The position numbers were made by a program, and so were the translations under genes. Under the pieces are notes generated by a model. The model was given only the letters and a program-made list of their open reading frames with translations. It was not told the origin of the DNA and searched no databases. From Candidatus Cloacimonadota bacterium (GTDB lineage Bacteria > Cloacimonadota > Cloacimonadia > Cloacimonadales > TCS61): DNA of 5,100 nucleotides. Below, in pieces: positions 1 through 5,100 of the stretch (positions are counted from its first letter, which is position 1; the number at the start of each line of letters is the position of its first letter). The DNA is taken from the NCBI GenBank assembly GCA_021157645.1, contig JAGGWC010000140.1, positions 1 through 5,100 on the forward strand, in the 5' to 3' direction.

Positions 1-110
1 AAAGCCAAATCTTGTTTTAACTTCGTTTGCTTGCTTTGTTCACAAGCCGAAGCGTAAGTGATCGAACTCGTGCAAGAAGAGGGATTCTAATCAATTTAGT
101 TTTAAGTTGT
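1..110. other. Non-coding left edge, nothing recognised
   Basis: I see no supportable gene here. The + strand frame open from the left edge stops at 55-57 (TAA). A minus-strand frame is open from about 86 to the left edge but has no start codon and resembles no family I know. Bases 41-85 look richer in G and C than the sequence around them. This patch could belong to a dispersed repeat or to a gene remnant extending left of the window, but the sequence alone does not show which. Confidence 0.4.
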
Positions 111-150
111 ATCTGTGCTTATCTGTGCTTATCTGTGTTTATCCGTGGTT
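111..150. repeat. Four tandem 10-bp repeats (ATCTGTGCTT type)
   Basis: Four consecutive 10-base units read ATCTGTGCTT, ATCTGTGCTT, ATCTGTGTTT and ATCCGTGGTT. The first two are identical, the third differs at one position, and the fourth differs from the third at two. The 10-bp period is close to one helical turn. The array ends 10 bases from the 3' end of the tRNA-Arg gene. From memory, intergenic runs of this kind (on the other strand, AACCACGGAT followed by AACACAGAT-like units) turn up in genomes of several unrelated phyla. Their function is not known to me. Confidence 0.85.
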
Positions 151-152
151 AT

Positions 153-160
153 AAAAAAAA
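153..160 (-). terminator. T8 tract directly after the tRNA-Arg CCA end
   Basis: Read on the minus strand, the encoded CCA end of the tRNA is followed at once by eight T residues. There is no separate hairpin between tRNA and T-run, so a classical intrinsic terminator would have to use the tRNA's own T-arm or acceptor stem as the hairpin. The tract may end transcription or only mark a 3' trailer that is trimmed. The T-run itself is certain. Its role as a terminator is inferred. Confidence 0.4.
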
Positions 161-237
161 TGGCACGCCCGATAGGATTCGAACCCATAACCCCCTGATC
201 CGTAGTCAAGTACTCTATCCAATTGAGCCACGGGCGC
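161..237 (-). tRNA. tRNA-Arg (anticodon ACG)
   Basis: The reverse complement folds as a complete cloverleaf. The acceptor arms GCGCCCG and CGGGCGT pair with one terminal G-U. The D stem is GCTC/GAGT, the anticodon stem CTTGA/TCAGG, and the loop CTACGGA. The T arm ATGGG-TTCGAAT-CCTAT carries the invariant TTCGA core. The variable loop is short (class I), G is the discriminator base, and CCA is encoded in the gene (161-163 on the + strand). The anticodon ACG lies at 201-203. In bacteria A34 of this tRNA is normally converted to inosine by TadA, so that it reads CGU, CGC and CGA. The gene is transcribed away from the asparaginase operon. Confidence 0.97.
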
Positions 238-269
238 ACGTACATACTAATCCAAATTTATCACTTCTT

Positions 270-337
270 ATGTCAAGAAATTTAAGACTTCTATTTGCTA
301 TGTCCATCACTCAAATTTTATTATATATTCTTGACAT
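270..337. promoter_or_regulatory. 10-bp inverted repeat with two outward TTGACA boxes
   Basis: ATGTCAAGAA (270-279) and TTCTTGACAT (328-337) are perfect reverse complements separated by 48 bases. Each arm, read outward, contains TTGACA: at 271-276 toward the tRNA and at 331-336 toward the operon. Similarity continues outward, since both sides carry GATA-N-A at the same offset, eight bases after TTGACA (345-350 on the + strand). The AT-rich spacer and the divergent layout suit a shared promoter or operator region. However, a TATAAT-like hexamer at the usual 17-base spacing is poor on both sides, so the exact promoter elements are unclear. Confidence 0.45.
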
Positions 338-352
338 CTGGAACGATACAAT
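331..352 (+). promoter_or_regulatory. Candidate promoter elements of the asparaginase operon
   Basis: A consensus -35 box, TTGACA, lies at 331-336, and a good -10-like hexamer, TACAAT, at 347-352. They are only 10 bases apart, too close to work together with a housekeeping sigma-70 factor. TACAAT alone would place the transcription start near 359, giving a leader of about 23 bases before the ATG at 383. The region is the only sizeable gap upstream of four tightly packed genes, so a promoter here is expected from context. The choice of elements is tentative. Confidence 0.35.
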
Positions 353-372
353 TTATTTGCAATAGGTTTTAT

Positions 373-376
373 GAGG
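373..376 (+). promoter_or_regulatory. Ribosome binding site deciding the asparaginase start
   Basis: GAGG at 373-376 sits six bases before the ATG at 383. The alternative in-frame ATG at 371 has only a weak AGG four bases upstream and would add MRLI in front of the conserved first strand. The downstream ATG is therefore preferred. Confidence 0.6.
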
Positions 377-382
377 TTAATT

Positions 383-1363
383 ATGAAGAAGAAGATATTG
401 ATAGTAACTACTGGTGGGACAATTGCCATGAAGCATAATAGCCCTTTTGGAGTAATCCCAAACGACGAATTTGCTAAGCATTTACGTTCTTTCCCGCAAT
501 TAAAAGAAATTGCTACAATTGATGTTTATGAATTTTCCAATATCCCAAGTCCATTCATTGATCCAAATAAAATGTTGGAACTGGCAAAAATGATAGATAA
601 TAAAATCATAGATTATGACGGAGTTGTAATAACTCATGGAACCGATACTTTAGAAGAAACGGCTTATATGTTGGACCTAATCTTAAAAACAAATAAGCCC
701 GTTATCTTTACTGCTGCAATGCGAAGTAATTCAGAACTTGGACTCGATGGCCCTAGAAATATTGTTGGTGCTGTACGGGTTGCTGGAGCAGATCATTCCT
801 TAAATCGTGGTGTAGTCGTCGTTATGAATGATGAGATCAATTCAGCACGAGATGTTGTTAAAGCTGATTCCAGTAAAACCGATGCATTTATAAGCCCTTC
901 ACTCGGTCTTCTTGGAATAGTCGATCCTGATAAGATAATATTCTACCGTAAATCTGAGGTAATTGAAAAGATACATACTGACTCAATTGAAACTAATATT
1001 GATCTGATTAAATGTTGCAGTGGGATGGATGGTAGATTCATTGAAGCTTCAATTCAGCATGGTTCTAAAGCAATTGTTATAGAAGCATTTGGAAGAGGGA
1101 ATGTTCCTAAAACAATATTACCTTCTCTGGAGAAAGCTCTTGCAAAGAACATTCTTATTATTCTTGTTTCTCGAACTTACACGGGACGTGTTTTACCGGA
1201 ATATGGATATGAGGGAGGTGGATTATACCTCCAAAAAATGGGTGTAATGCTTGGTGTTGATTTAACAGGTCCCAAAATGCGTATCAGATTAATGACATTA
1301 TTTGGAAAATTACATAATATGGTTGCTGTGAAAAATTATTTATTAAATAATAAGGAAAATTGA
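383..1363 (+). CDS. ansA: L-asparaginase, cytoplasmic type
   Basis: This enzyme hydrolyses L-asparagine to aspartate and ammonia. The 326-residue length is typical of bacterial asparaginases (two-domain family, Pfam PF00710). The N-terminal nucleophile loop TTGGTIAM places the catalytic Thr at residue 13. The second catalytic motif THGTDTLEETA gives Thr87-Asp88. Then come DGPRN (122-126) and the block MNDEINSARDVVK ending in the active-site Lys160. The C-terminal domain shows EAFGRGNVP (234-242) and LTGPKMRIRLM (294-304). There is no signal peptide, so it should act in the cytoplasm, like type I enzymes. The nucleophile loop, aligned by eye, has no obvious equivalent of the Tyr25 of E. coli AnsB. 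The start at 383 is chosen over 371 because of the GAGG site and family alignment. The TGA stop touches the next ATG, so translational coupling is likely. A side activity on glutamine cannot be judged. Confidence 0.93.
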   Translation: MKKKILIVTTGGTIAMKHNSPFGVIPNDEFAKHLRSFPQLKEIATIDVYEFSNIPSPFIDPNKMLELAKMIDNKIIDYDGVVITHGTDTLEETAYMLDLILKTNKPVIFTAAMRSNSELGLDGPRNIVGAVRVAGADHSLNRGVVVVMNDEINSARDVVKADSSKTDAFISPSLGLLGIVDPDKIIFYRKSEVIEKIHTDSIETNIDLIKCCSGMDGRFIEASIQHGSKAIVIEAFGRGNVPKTILPSLEKALAKNILIILVSRTYTGRVLPEYGYEGGGLYLQKMGVMLGVDLTGPKMRIRLMTLFGKLHNMVAVKNYLLNNKEN

Positions 1364-2602
1364 ATGATAAATATTATAGAAATTATAAAGCAATATTTTG
1401 CTCATCACATAATTTTTAGTGCAGGGTTACTGCTTATTGTTGGATATATTTTCGGACAATTGGCTGAGAAGGTAAAACTTCCAACAATTACCGGTTACAT
1501 CCTTGCTGGTGTTGTCATTGGTAGTTCAGGATTAAAATTGATTCGGCATGAAAACATGGAGATATTATACATTCTATCTGAAATCACACTTTCTTTTATT
1601 GCTGTTATTATTGGTGGTGAATTCTCTTTTTATAAACTCAAACTTTATGGTAAAAAAATCTTTATTCTTACTCTTGCTCAAATGTTACTTACATTCTTAC
1701 TCGTTTCATTTGGTTTGTTAGCAATCGGATTCTCAAATTATATTGCTTTTGTTCTTGGTGCGATTTCGGCAGCAACAGCTCCAGCCGCAACAGTTGTAAT
1801 TGTAGAAAAGCTTAAGGCAAGAGGTAAATTTGTAGATTATCTTTATGGAATTGTTGCTTTAGACGATGCGGGAACAGTAATTTTATTCTCCATTGCCTTT
1901 GCAATTTCTGGTTCAATGATGGGAGATATTCAAGTTAGTATTTCACATTCCGTAATCCATGCCTTTAAAGAAATCATCATTTCTTTAATTATTGGTGCTG
2001 TTAGTGGTATTATTGTCCATTTTATAACTATAAAAAAACATAATTTGAATGAAATTAAAATCATATCATTAGGTATAATATTTTTAACAACATCAATTGC
2101 AATTAGCCTGCATTTATCACCACTCATTGCAAATATGACCCTAGGTATGTTGATAATTAATCTAAATAAAAAGAATGCCAGAATCCTTTTCTCTTTTGAG
2201 CCAATGACACCTCCTTTGTATGCTATTTTTTTTGCAATTGCAGGAGCAGAATTAAATTTCGCTGTTTTTAAAAATCCAATGATATTATTAGCTGGTTTTG
2301 TTTTAATAACTTTAAGATTCGCAGGAAAATATCTTGGAATTTTTATTAGTGCAACAACATTAAAAATAGATAAAAATGTAAAAAATTACCTTGGATTAAG
2401 TCTGCTTCCTCAAGCAGGAGTAGCAATTGGATTAATGCTTTTTGTTCAAGCTTCTCCTGTTGTATTACAGGCTTCTGTGCAAATTCAAAACGAGGTTGCT
2501 GAAATGACAAATATAATCCTAATGTCTGTATTTGTTAATGAAATAATTGGTCCACCACTCTCAAAATTCGCAATTCTAAAAAACCTGAATAGGAGAAAAT
2601 AA
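1364..2602 (+). CDS. CPA2-family cation/proton antiporter, no RCK domain
   Basis: This is an integral membrane exchanger of Na+ or K+ for protons (Na_H_Exchanger, PF00999). It has 412 residues, strongly hydrophobic along most of its length, consistent with about 12-13 membrane helices. The first helices carry GYIFGQLAEKVKLPTITGYI, a typical CPA opening. TAP at 138-140 precedes ATVVIVEKLKARG, and ALDDAG puts paired aspartates at 167-168, the ion-binding pair of electrogenic CPA2 exchangers such as NapA. A late helix has RFAGK (318-322), with the Lys expected to neutralise that pair, followed by LLPQAGVAIGL. The protein ends just after the last helix, so the cytosolic RCK/TrkA-N tail found in Kef-type members is absent. 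AAGGA at 1352-1356 is its ribosome site, inside the end of the asparaginase gene. The stop overlaps the next start by one base. Ion selectivity cannot be read from the sequence. Confidence 0.92.
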   Translation: MINIIEIIKQYFAHHIIFSAGLLLIVGYIFGQLAEKVKLPTITGYILAGVVIGSSGLKLIRHENMEILYILSEITLSFIAVIIGGEFSFYKLKLYGKKIFILTLAQMLLTFLLVSFGLLAIGFSNYIAFVLGAISAATAPAATVVIVEKLKARGKFVDYLYGIVALDDAGTVILFSIAFAISGSMMGDIQVSISHSVIHAFKEIIISLIIGAVSGIIVHFITIKKHNLNEIKIISLGIIFLTTSIAISLHLSPLIANMTLGMLIINLNKKNARILFSFEPMTPPLYAIFFAIAGAELNFAVFKNPMILLAGFVLITLRFAGKYLGIFISATTLKIDKNVKNYLGLSLLPQAGVAIGLMLFVQASPVVLQASVQIQNEVAEMTNIILMSVFVNEIIGPPLSKFAILKNLNRRK

Positions 2603-3414
2603 TGGAGTTTTCGGAAATTGTTAAACTTGAATGCTGTGAAGTTAATTTTACTGCTAAAAATAAAAATGAAGTTTTACATAACATTGGGATATTGCTTAAA
2701 CGAAGCAGAGAATTCAGGAATATCGAAGAAGATGTTATTTTTAAAGCTCTTAAAGAGAGAGAGGATATGGGAAGTACAGGATTCAGTAGAGGAATTGCTA
2801 TTCCCCACTGTCAACTGGAGGGTATTGATCATTTTATAATTGCAATTGCGATCTGCAAAAAAGGTATTAATTTTGATTCACTTGATAAAAAGAAATCAAG
2901 AATATTTGTTACAATCGTAGGACCAAAAGGTGATAGAGAAACACATTTAAAATTATTAGCACAAGTTTCTCAAATTTTAAAAGAACCTCATGTGATAGAT
3001 GAGATATTGCAATCAACTACAAAAATTGGACTCTATGAAGAATTCCTTCGTAATACAAATAACATAAAGACAATTACAAAAAAAGGAAAAGAAGTCCTGA
3101 TGATGCTCACAGTTAAAGATGAAAGTATTATGCAGGATATTACAGAAGTATTTGTAGAGTACGGAATTCAAGATTCGATTATACTTGAAACTCAAAACAT
3201 GGAAAACTTGCTTTCTACAACTCCACTTTTCATGGGCTTTTTTAATTTTACTTCAGAACAAAATACTCTCACGAAAATTATTCTCGTTAAACTGACAAAA
3301 CATCATATTAATGCGCTGATAAAGGGTTTAGAAGATGTCTTCGGAAATCTGGATACTTATTCTGCACTTAGTATTCTTGTACTTGATATCTTCTTTTCAA
3401 AAGGAAATATGTAA
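2602..3414 (+). CDS. PTS EIIA (PtsN-like) domain fused to PII-like domain
   Basis: This is a predicted cytosolic regulator of 270 residues. Residues 1 to about 150 form a fructose/Ntr-type EIIA domain (PF00359). GSTGFSRGIAIPHC carries the phospho-accepting His69, and RETHLKLLAQVS supplies the second conserved His115. Residues 163-270 look like a PII/ferredoxin-like fold: strand VLMMLTV, helix 174-187, strand SIILETQ, a loop with PLFMGFFNF (209-217), strand KIILVKLT, helix 233-247 and strand LSILVLDI. Sequences of this kind with an LFxGF/LFAGLR-type motif are, from memory, found as small PII-like proteins next to cation antiporters. No sugar-permease genes are nearby, so a regulatory role fits better than sugar transport. 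AGGAG at 2591-2595 is a strong ribosome site, and both ends overlap the neighbouring genes by one base (TAATG). Control of the antiporter is inferred from linkage. The PII-like call is less certain than the EIIA call. Confidence 0.88.
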   Translation: MEFSEIVKLECCEVNFTAKNKNEVLHNIGILLKRSREFRNIEEDVIFKALKEREDMGSTGFSRGIAIPHCQLEGIDHFIIAIAICKKGINFDSLDKKKSRIFVTIVGPKGDRETHLKLLAQVSQILKEPHVIDEILQSTTKIGLYEEFLRNTNNIKTITKKGKEVLMMLTVKDESIMQDITEVFVEYGIQDSIILETQNMENLLSTTPLFMGFFNFTSEQNTLTKIILVKLTKHHINALIKGLEDVFGNLDTYSALSILVLDIFFSKGNM

Positions 3415-4589
3415 TGAGCAGATTCGATCAGATCATTGATCGTAAGAATACAAAGTGTTACAAATGGGATTATAATAAAGAGATCTTTGGGAAGGAAGAC
3501 CTTCTTTCGATGTGGGTTGCTGATATGGATTTCCAAGCTCCACCTGAAGTATTGGAAATTCTAAATAAACGAGTTGATCATGGCATTTTTGGATATACTG
3601 GTTTTACAGATTCTTTCTATACTTCGATAATAAATTGGATACAGAATCGCTTTAAATGGAAAATAAAAAAAGACTGGATCATTGCAACACCGGGAATTAT
3701 TCCTGCAATTAATTTTGCAATACAAACGTACACAACAAAGAACGACAAAATTCTGGTTCAAACTCCGGTTTATTATCCTTTCTTCACATCAATAAAGAAT
3801 AATAAACGTAAACTAATTGTATCAGAACTTAAACTAATTAATGATCATTATGAAATGGATTTTGCTGATCTGGAAATAAAGTTAACAGATGACGTTAAAA
3901 TGATGATATTATGCAGTCCACATAATCCGGTAGGTAGAGTTTGGAAACTTGATGAATTGAAACAGGTATCTGAACTGTGTTTAAAACATAATGTGCTACT
4001 TATTTCAGATGAAATTCATTCCGATCTAATTCTTAGCAATAATAAACATATTCCAATACCAACCATTTCTAAAGAAATATTAAATAATTCACTAACTATG
4101 TTTGCTCCAAGCAAAACTTTTAATGTTGCAGGTTTATCATTATCTTTTGTTGTAATTCCTGATAAAAAAATTAGAGGGAAGTTTCAAAAAACACTGCTTA
4201 ATTTAGGACTGCACGGTGGAAACACATTTGGAATTGAAGCGTTGGAAGCCTCATATACATTTGGACAAAAGTGGTTGGAAGAATTGCTGATTTATATAGA
4301 AGGTAATTATATTTTTGTACAACAATATCTTCAAAATCATATTTCCCAGATCAAAGCTGTTAAAATGGAAGGAACATATCTTTTGTGGCTCGATTGCCGA
4401 AAGTTGAATCTATCACAAGAAGAACTAGTTTACTTCTTTATTAATAAAGCTGGGTTAGCTTTGAATGATGGAGCTAAATTTGGAAAAGGTGGAAAAGGTT
4501 TTATGCGTATGAATATTGGCTGTTCAAGAAAGTTGATAGAACAGGCATTAGATCAATTAGCAATTGCTATAAAAAATATTAAGATGTAA
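3414..4589 (+). CDS. patB: PatB/MalY-type cystathionine beta-lyase (PLP)
   Basis: This fold-type I PLP enzyme (PF00155) of the PatB/MalY C-S lyase group cleaves cystathionine or cysteine-like substrates to a thiol (or sulfide), pyruvate and ammonia. It has 391 residues, the usual full length. The N-terminus FDQIIDRKNTKCYKWD is characteristic, followed by LLSMWVADMDFQAPPEV. Tyr121 (TPVYYP) should stack on the cofactor. CSPHNPVGRVW (167-177) supplies Asn171, and ISDEIHSDL (197-205) supplies Asp199, which binds the pyridine nitrogen. APSKTFNVAGL (231-241) holds Lys234, the PLP Schiff-base lysine, and FMRMNIG (363-369) holds Arg365 for the substrate carboxylate. AAGGAA at 3401-3406 precedes the ATG, which overlaps the previous stop by one base. 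It is the last gene of the operon. The exact substrate is uncertain because aminotransferases and C-S lyases in this family look alike, but the EIHSDL and VADMDF blocks favour the lyase. Confidence 0.9.
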   Translation: MSRFDQIIDRKNTKCYKWDYNKEIFGKEDLLSMWVADMDFQAPPEVLEILNKRVDHGIFGYTGFTDSFYTSIINWIQNRFKWKIKKDWIIATPGIIPAINFAIQTYTTKNDKILVQTPVYYPFFTSIKNNKRKLIVSELKLINDHYEMDFADLEIKLTDDVKMMILCSPHNPVGRVWKLDELKQVSELCLKHNVLLISDEIHSDLILSNNKHIPIPTISKEILNNSLTMFAPSKTFNVAGLSLSFVVIPDKKIRGKFQKTLLNLGLHGGNTFGIEALEASYTFGQKWLEELLIYIEGNYIFVQQYLQNHISQIKAVKMEGTYLLWLDCRKLNLSQEELVYFFINKAGLALNDGAKFGKGGKGFMRMNIGCSRKLIEQALDQLAIAIKNIKM

Positions 4590-4591
4590 TA

Positions 4592-4619
4592 AACTCGACC
4601 GGTTTTCACAGATCGAGTT
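4592..4619. terminator. Weak hairpin between convergent genes
   Basis: AACTCGA (4592-4598) pairs perfectly with TCGAGTT (4613-4619) around a 14-base loop that contains the palindrome ACCGGT (4598-4603). It lies three bases past the PatB stop, in the 57-base gap between that gene and the convergent ATL gene, where a two-way terminator would be expected. There is no T-run directly after the stem on the + strand, and only a loosely placed one on the minus strand. The stem is short, so termination is possible but not shown. Confidence 0.35.
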
Positions 4620-4646
4620 CAACTTATAACTAAATTTCTTAGTATG

Positions 4647-4955
4647 TTACATATTCTCCCACTGGAATTTTTTTAGATTTATTTTGCCATTTTTAACCAA
4701 GATCCCCTCACTTTCCAATATAGCTTTCTGCATTTCAAAACCATCACCAATTCTCAATGATATTTTCCCATGAAAATTGATTACACGATGCCATGGAAGC
4801 TTATACTTTCCGGAAGATGAATGGAGGATTCTTGAAATTTGTCTCGCAGCTTTATTATTGCCAGCCAGAGTTGCAATTTGTCCATAAGTAGCAACCTTCC
4901 CTGCTGGGATTTTTTTTATGATCTCAATTACATGCTTGCTGAATTCAGAAATCAT
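4647..4955 (-). CDS. atl: Alkyltransferase-like protein (ATL), PWHRV motif
   Basis: This is a DNA-binding protein of the MGMT/Ogt fold (DNA_binding_1, PF01035), 102 residues long, as is usual for stand-alone ATLs. GKVATYGQIATLAG (19-32) has the base-flipping Tyr24, and NKAARQISRIL carries the helix with the intercalating arginine finger, Arg38. The active-site block reads PWHRVIN (54-60). True alkyltransferases have PCHRV, so Trp55 replaces the alkyl-accepting Cys and the protein cannot repair by suicide transfer. Known ATLs bind O6-alkylguanine and hand the lesion to nucleotide excision repair (UvrA/UvrC). GKISLRIGDG (63-72) follows, as in the family. The ATG at 4953-4955 is the only ATG, GTG or TTG start available after an in-frame stop. 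It lacks a clear ribosome site, so translation may depend on the gene just upstream (18 bases away). Confidence 0.93.
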   Translation of the reverse strand: MISEFSKHVIEIIKKIPAGKVATYGQIATLAGNNKAARQISRILHSSSGKYKLPWHRVINFHGKISLRIGDGFEMQKAILESEGILVKNGKINLKKFQWENM

Positions 4956-4973
4956 AATAGATATTTGGTCAAA

Positions 4974-5100
4974 TTAATTGTTCCATTTTTTCTTATTGTT
5001 AATCAAAGCTTGCACTGGAGCCAAGCCAGTTACTTTTTCTTCATGAATTGCTTTTAAGATTGTTCCGCCCCCGGAAAAGAAGTAGTAATTTGGATCATCA
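4974..5100 (-). CDS. C-terminal end of an unrecognised gene (partial)
   Basis: On the minus strand a frame enters from the right edge and stays open for 41 codons to a TAA at 4974-4976. The peptide begins DDPNYYFFSGGGTILKAIHE and ends with a Lys-rich tail, KKKWNN. A Gly-rich turn (SGGGT) followed by a helix-like stretch gives it the look of a real protein end rather than a chance frame. The stop is in the same frame as the ATL gene, and only 18 bases separate it from the ATL ATG, so the two are probably co-transcribed. I do not recognise the family. The rest of the gene lies beyond the window. Confidence 0.6.
   Translation of the reverse strand, partial: DDPNYYFFSGGGTILKAIHEEKVTGLAPVQALINNKKKWNN

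Noticed and set aside
1..57. Possible C-terminus of a + strand gene entering from the left edge
   Set aside because: Only 18 codons to the TAA, Cys-rich and unlike any family I know, with no supporting context.
1..86. Minus-strand frame open to the left edge (Ser/Lys/Gln-rich)
   Set aside because: No start codon follows the upstream stop at 87-89, and the composition looks like non-coding sequence.
27..365. A 112-codon open frame on the + strand
   Set aside because: It runs antisense through the whole tRNA-Arg gene and through the 10-bp repeats. The RIRTHNPLIRS-like peptide is the typical false translation of a tRNA complement.
371..382. Upstream in-frame ATG as asparaginase start
   Set aside because: Poorer ribosome site than the ATG at 383, and it adds four residues not expected before the first beta strand.
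1930..2127. 65-codon minus-strand frame inside the antiporter gene
   Set aside because: Antisense shadow of clear membrane-helix coding sequence, with no ribosome site or family resemblance.
2618..2839. 73-codon + strand frame inside the EIIA gene
   Set aside because: Overlaps the strongly conserved EIIA domain in another frame; a shadow.
3013..3195. 60-codon minus-strand frame inside the EIIA-PII gene
   Set aside because: Antisense shadow; Phe/Cys/Asn-rich, low-complexity composition.
3561..3761. 66-codon minus-strand frame inside the PatB gene
   Set aside because: Antisense to conserved PLP-enzyme sequence; no independent support.
4598..4613. Possible extra copy of the CACAGAT repeat unit inside the intergenic hairpin
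   Set aside because: Only seven bases (4607-4613) match the complement of the 111-150 repeat; this is too short to separate from chance.
4839..5057. 72-codon + strand frame at the right end
   Set aside because: Antisense to both the ATL N-terminus and the partial gene upstream of it, which make better sense on the minus strand.

Overview
The window is a compact, AT-rich bacterial segment. It holds one tRNA gene, one tightly packed four-gene operon on the + strand, and a converging minus-strand pair at the right edge. Clear Shine-Dalgarno sites precede the antiporter, EIIA and PatB genes, and TGA serves as a normal stop. The organism cannot be named from the sequence. The tandem repeat at 111-150 and the gene types would suit an uncultured, probably anaerobic, fermentative Gram-negative-type lineage such as Cloacimonadota or a relative of Bacteroidota, but this is a weak inference.

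Left part (1-382): there is no protein gene I can support. A run of four 10-bp repeats (111-150) lies just past the 3' end of a minus-strand tRNA-Arg with anticodon ACG (161-237). The gap between the tRNA and the operon carries a perfect 10-bp inverted repeat (270-279 / 328-337). Each arm contains an outward-facing TTGACA, so it is a candidate divergent promoter or operator region.

Centre (383-4589): the order is a cytoplasmic L-asparaginase, a CPA2-type cation/proton antiporter without a cytosolic regulatory tail, a PTS EIIA (PtsN-like) domain fused to a PII-like domain, and a PatB/MalY-type C-S lyase. The genes abut or overlap by one base (TGA|ATG, TAATG, TAATG), which points to translational coupling and a single transcript. 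The most interesting idea is that the EIIA-PII protein is a soluble regulator supplied in trans for the antiporter, joining PTS phosphorylation state to a PII-type ligand or conformational signal. The two flanking enzymes both release ammonia from amino acids, so the operon may link amino-acid catabolism to ion and pH balance. The domain calls are well supported. The regulatory link is inference.

Right part (4590-5100): a weak hairpin lies between the convergent genes. On the minus strand are an alkyltransferase-like protein (ATL) with the diagnostic PWHRV motif, in which Trp replaces the alkyl-accepting Cys, and, just upstream of it, the C-terminal 41 codons of an unrecognised gene that runs off the window.
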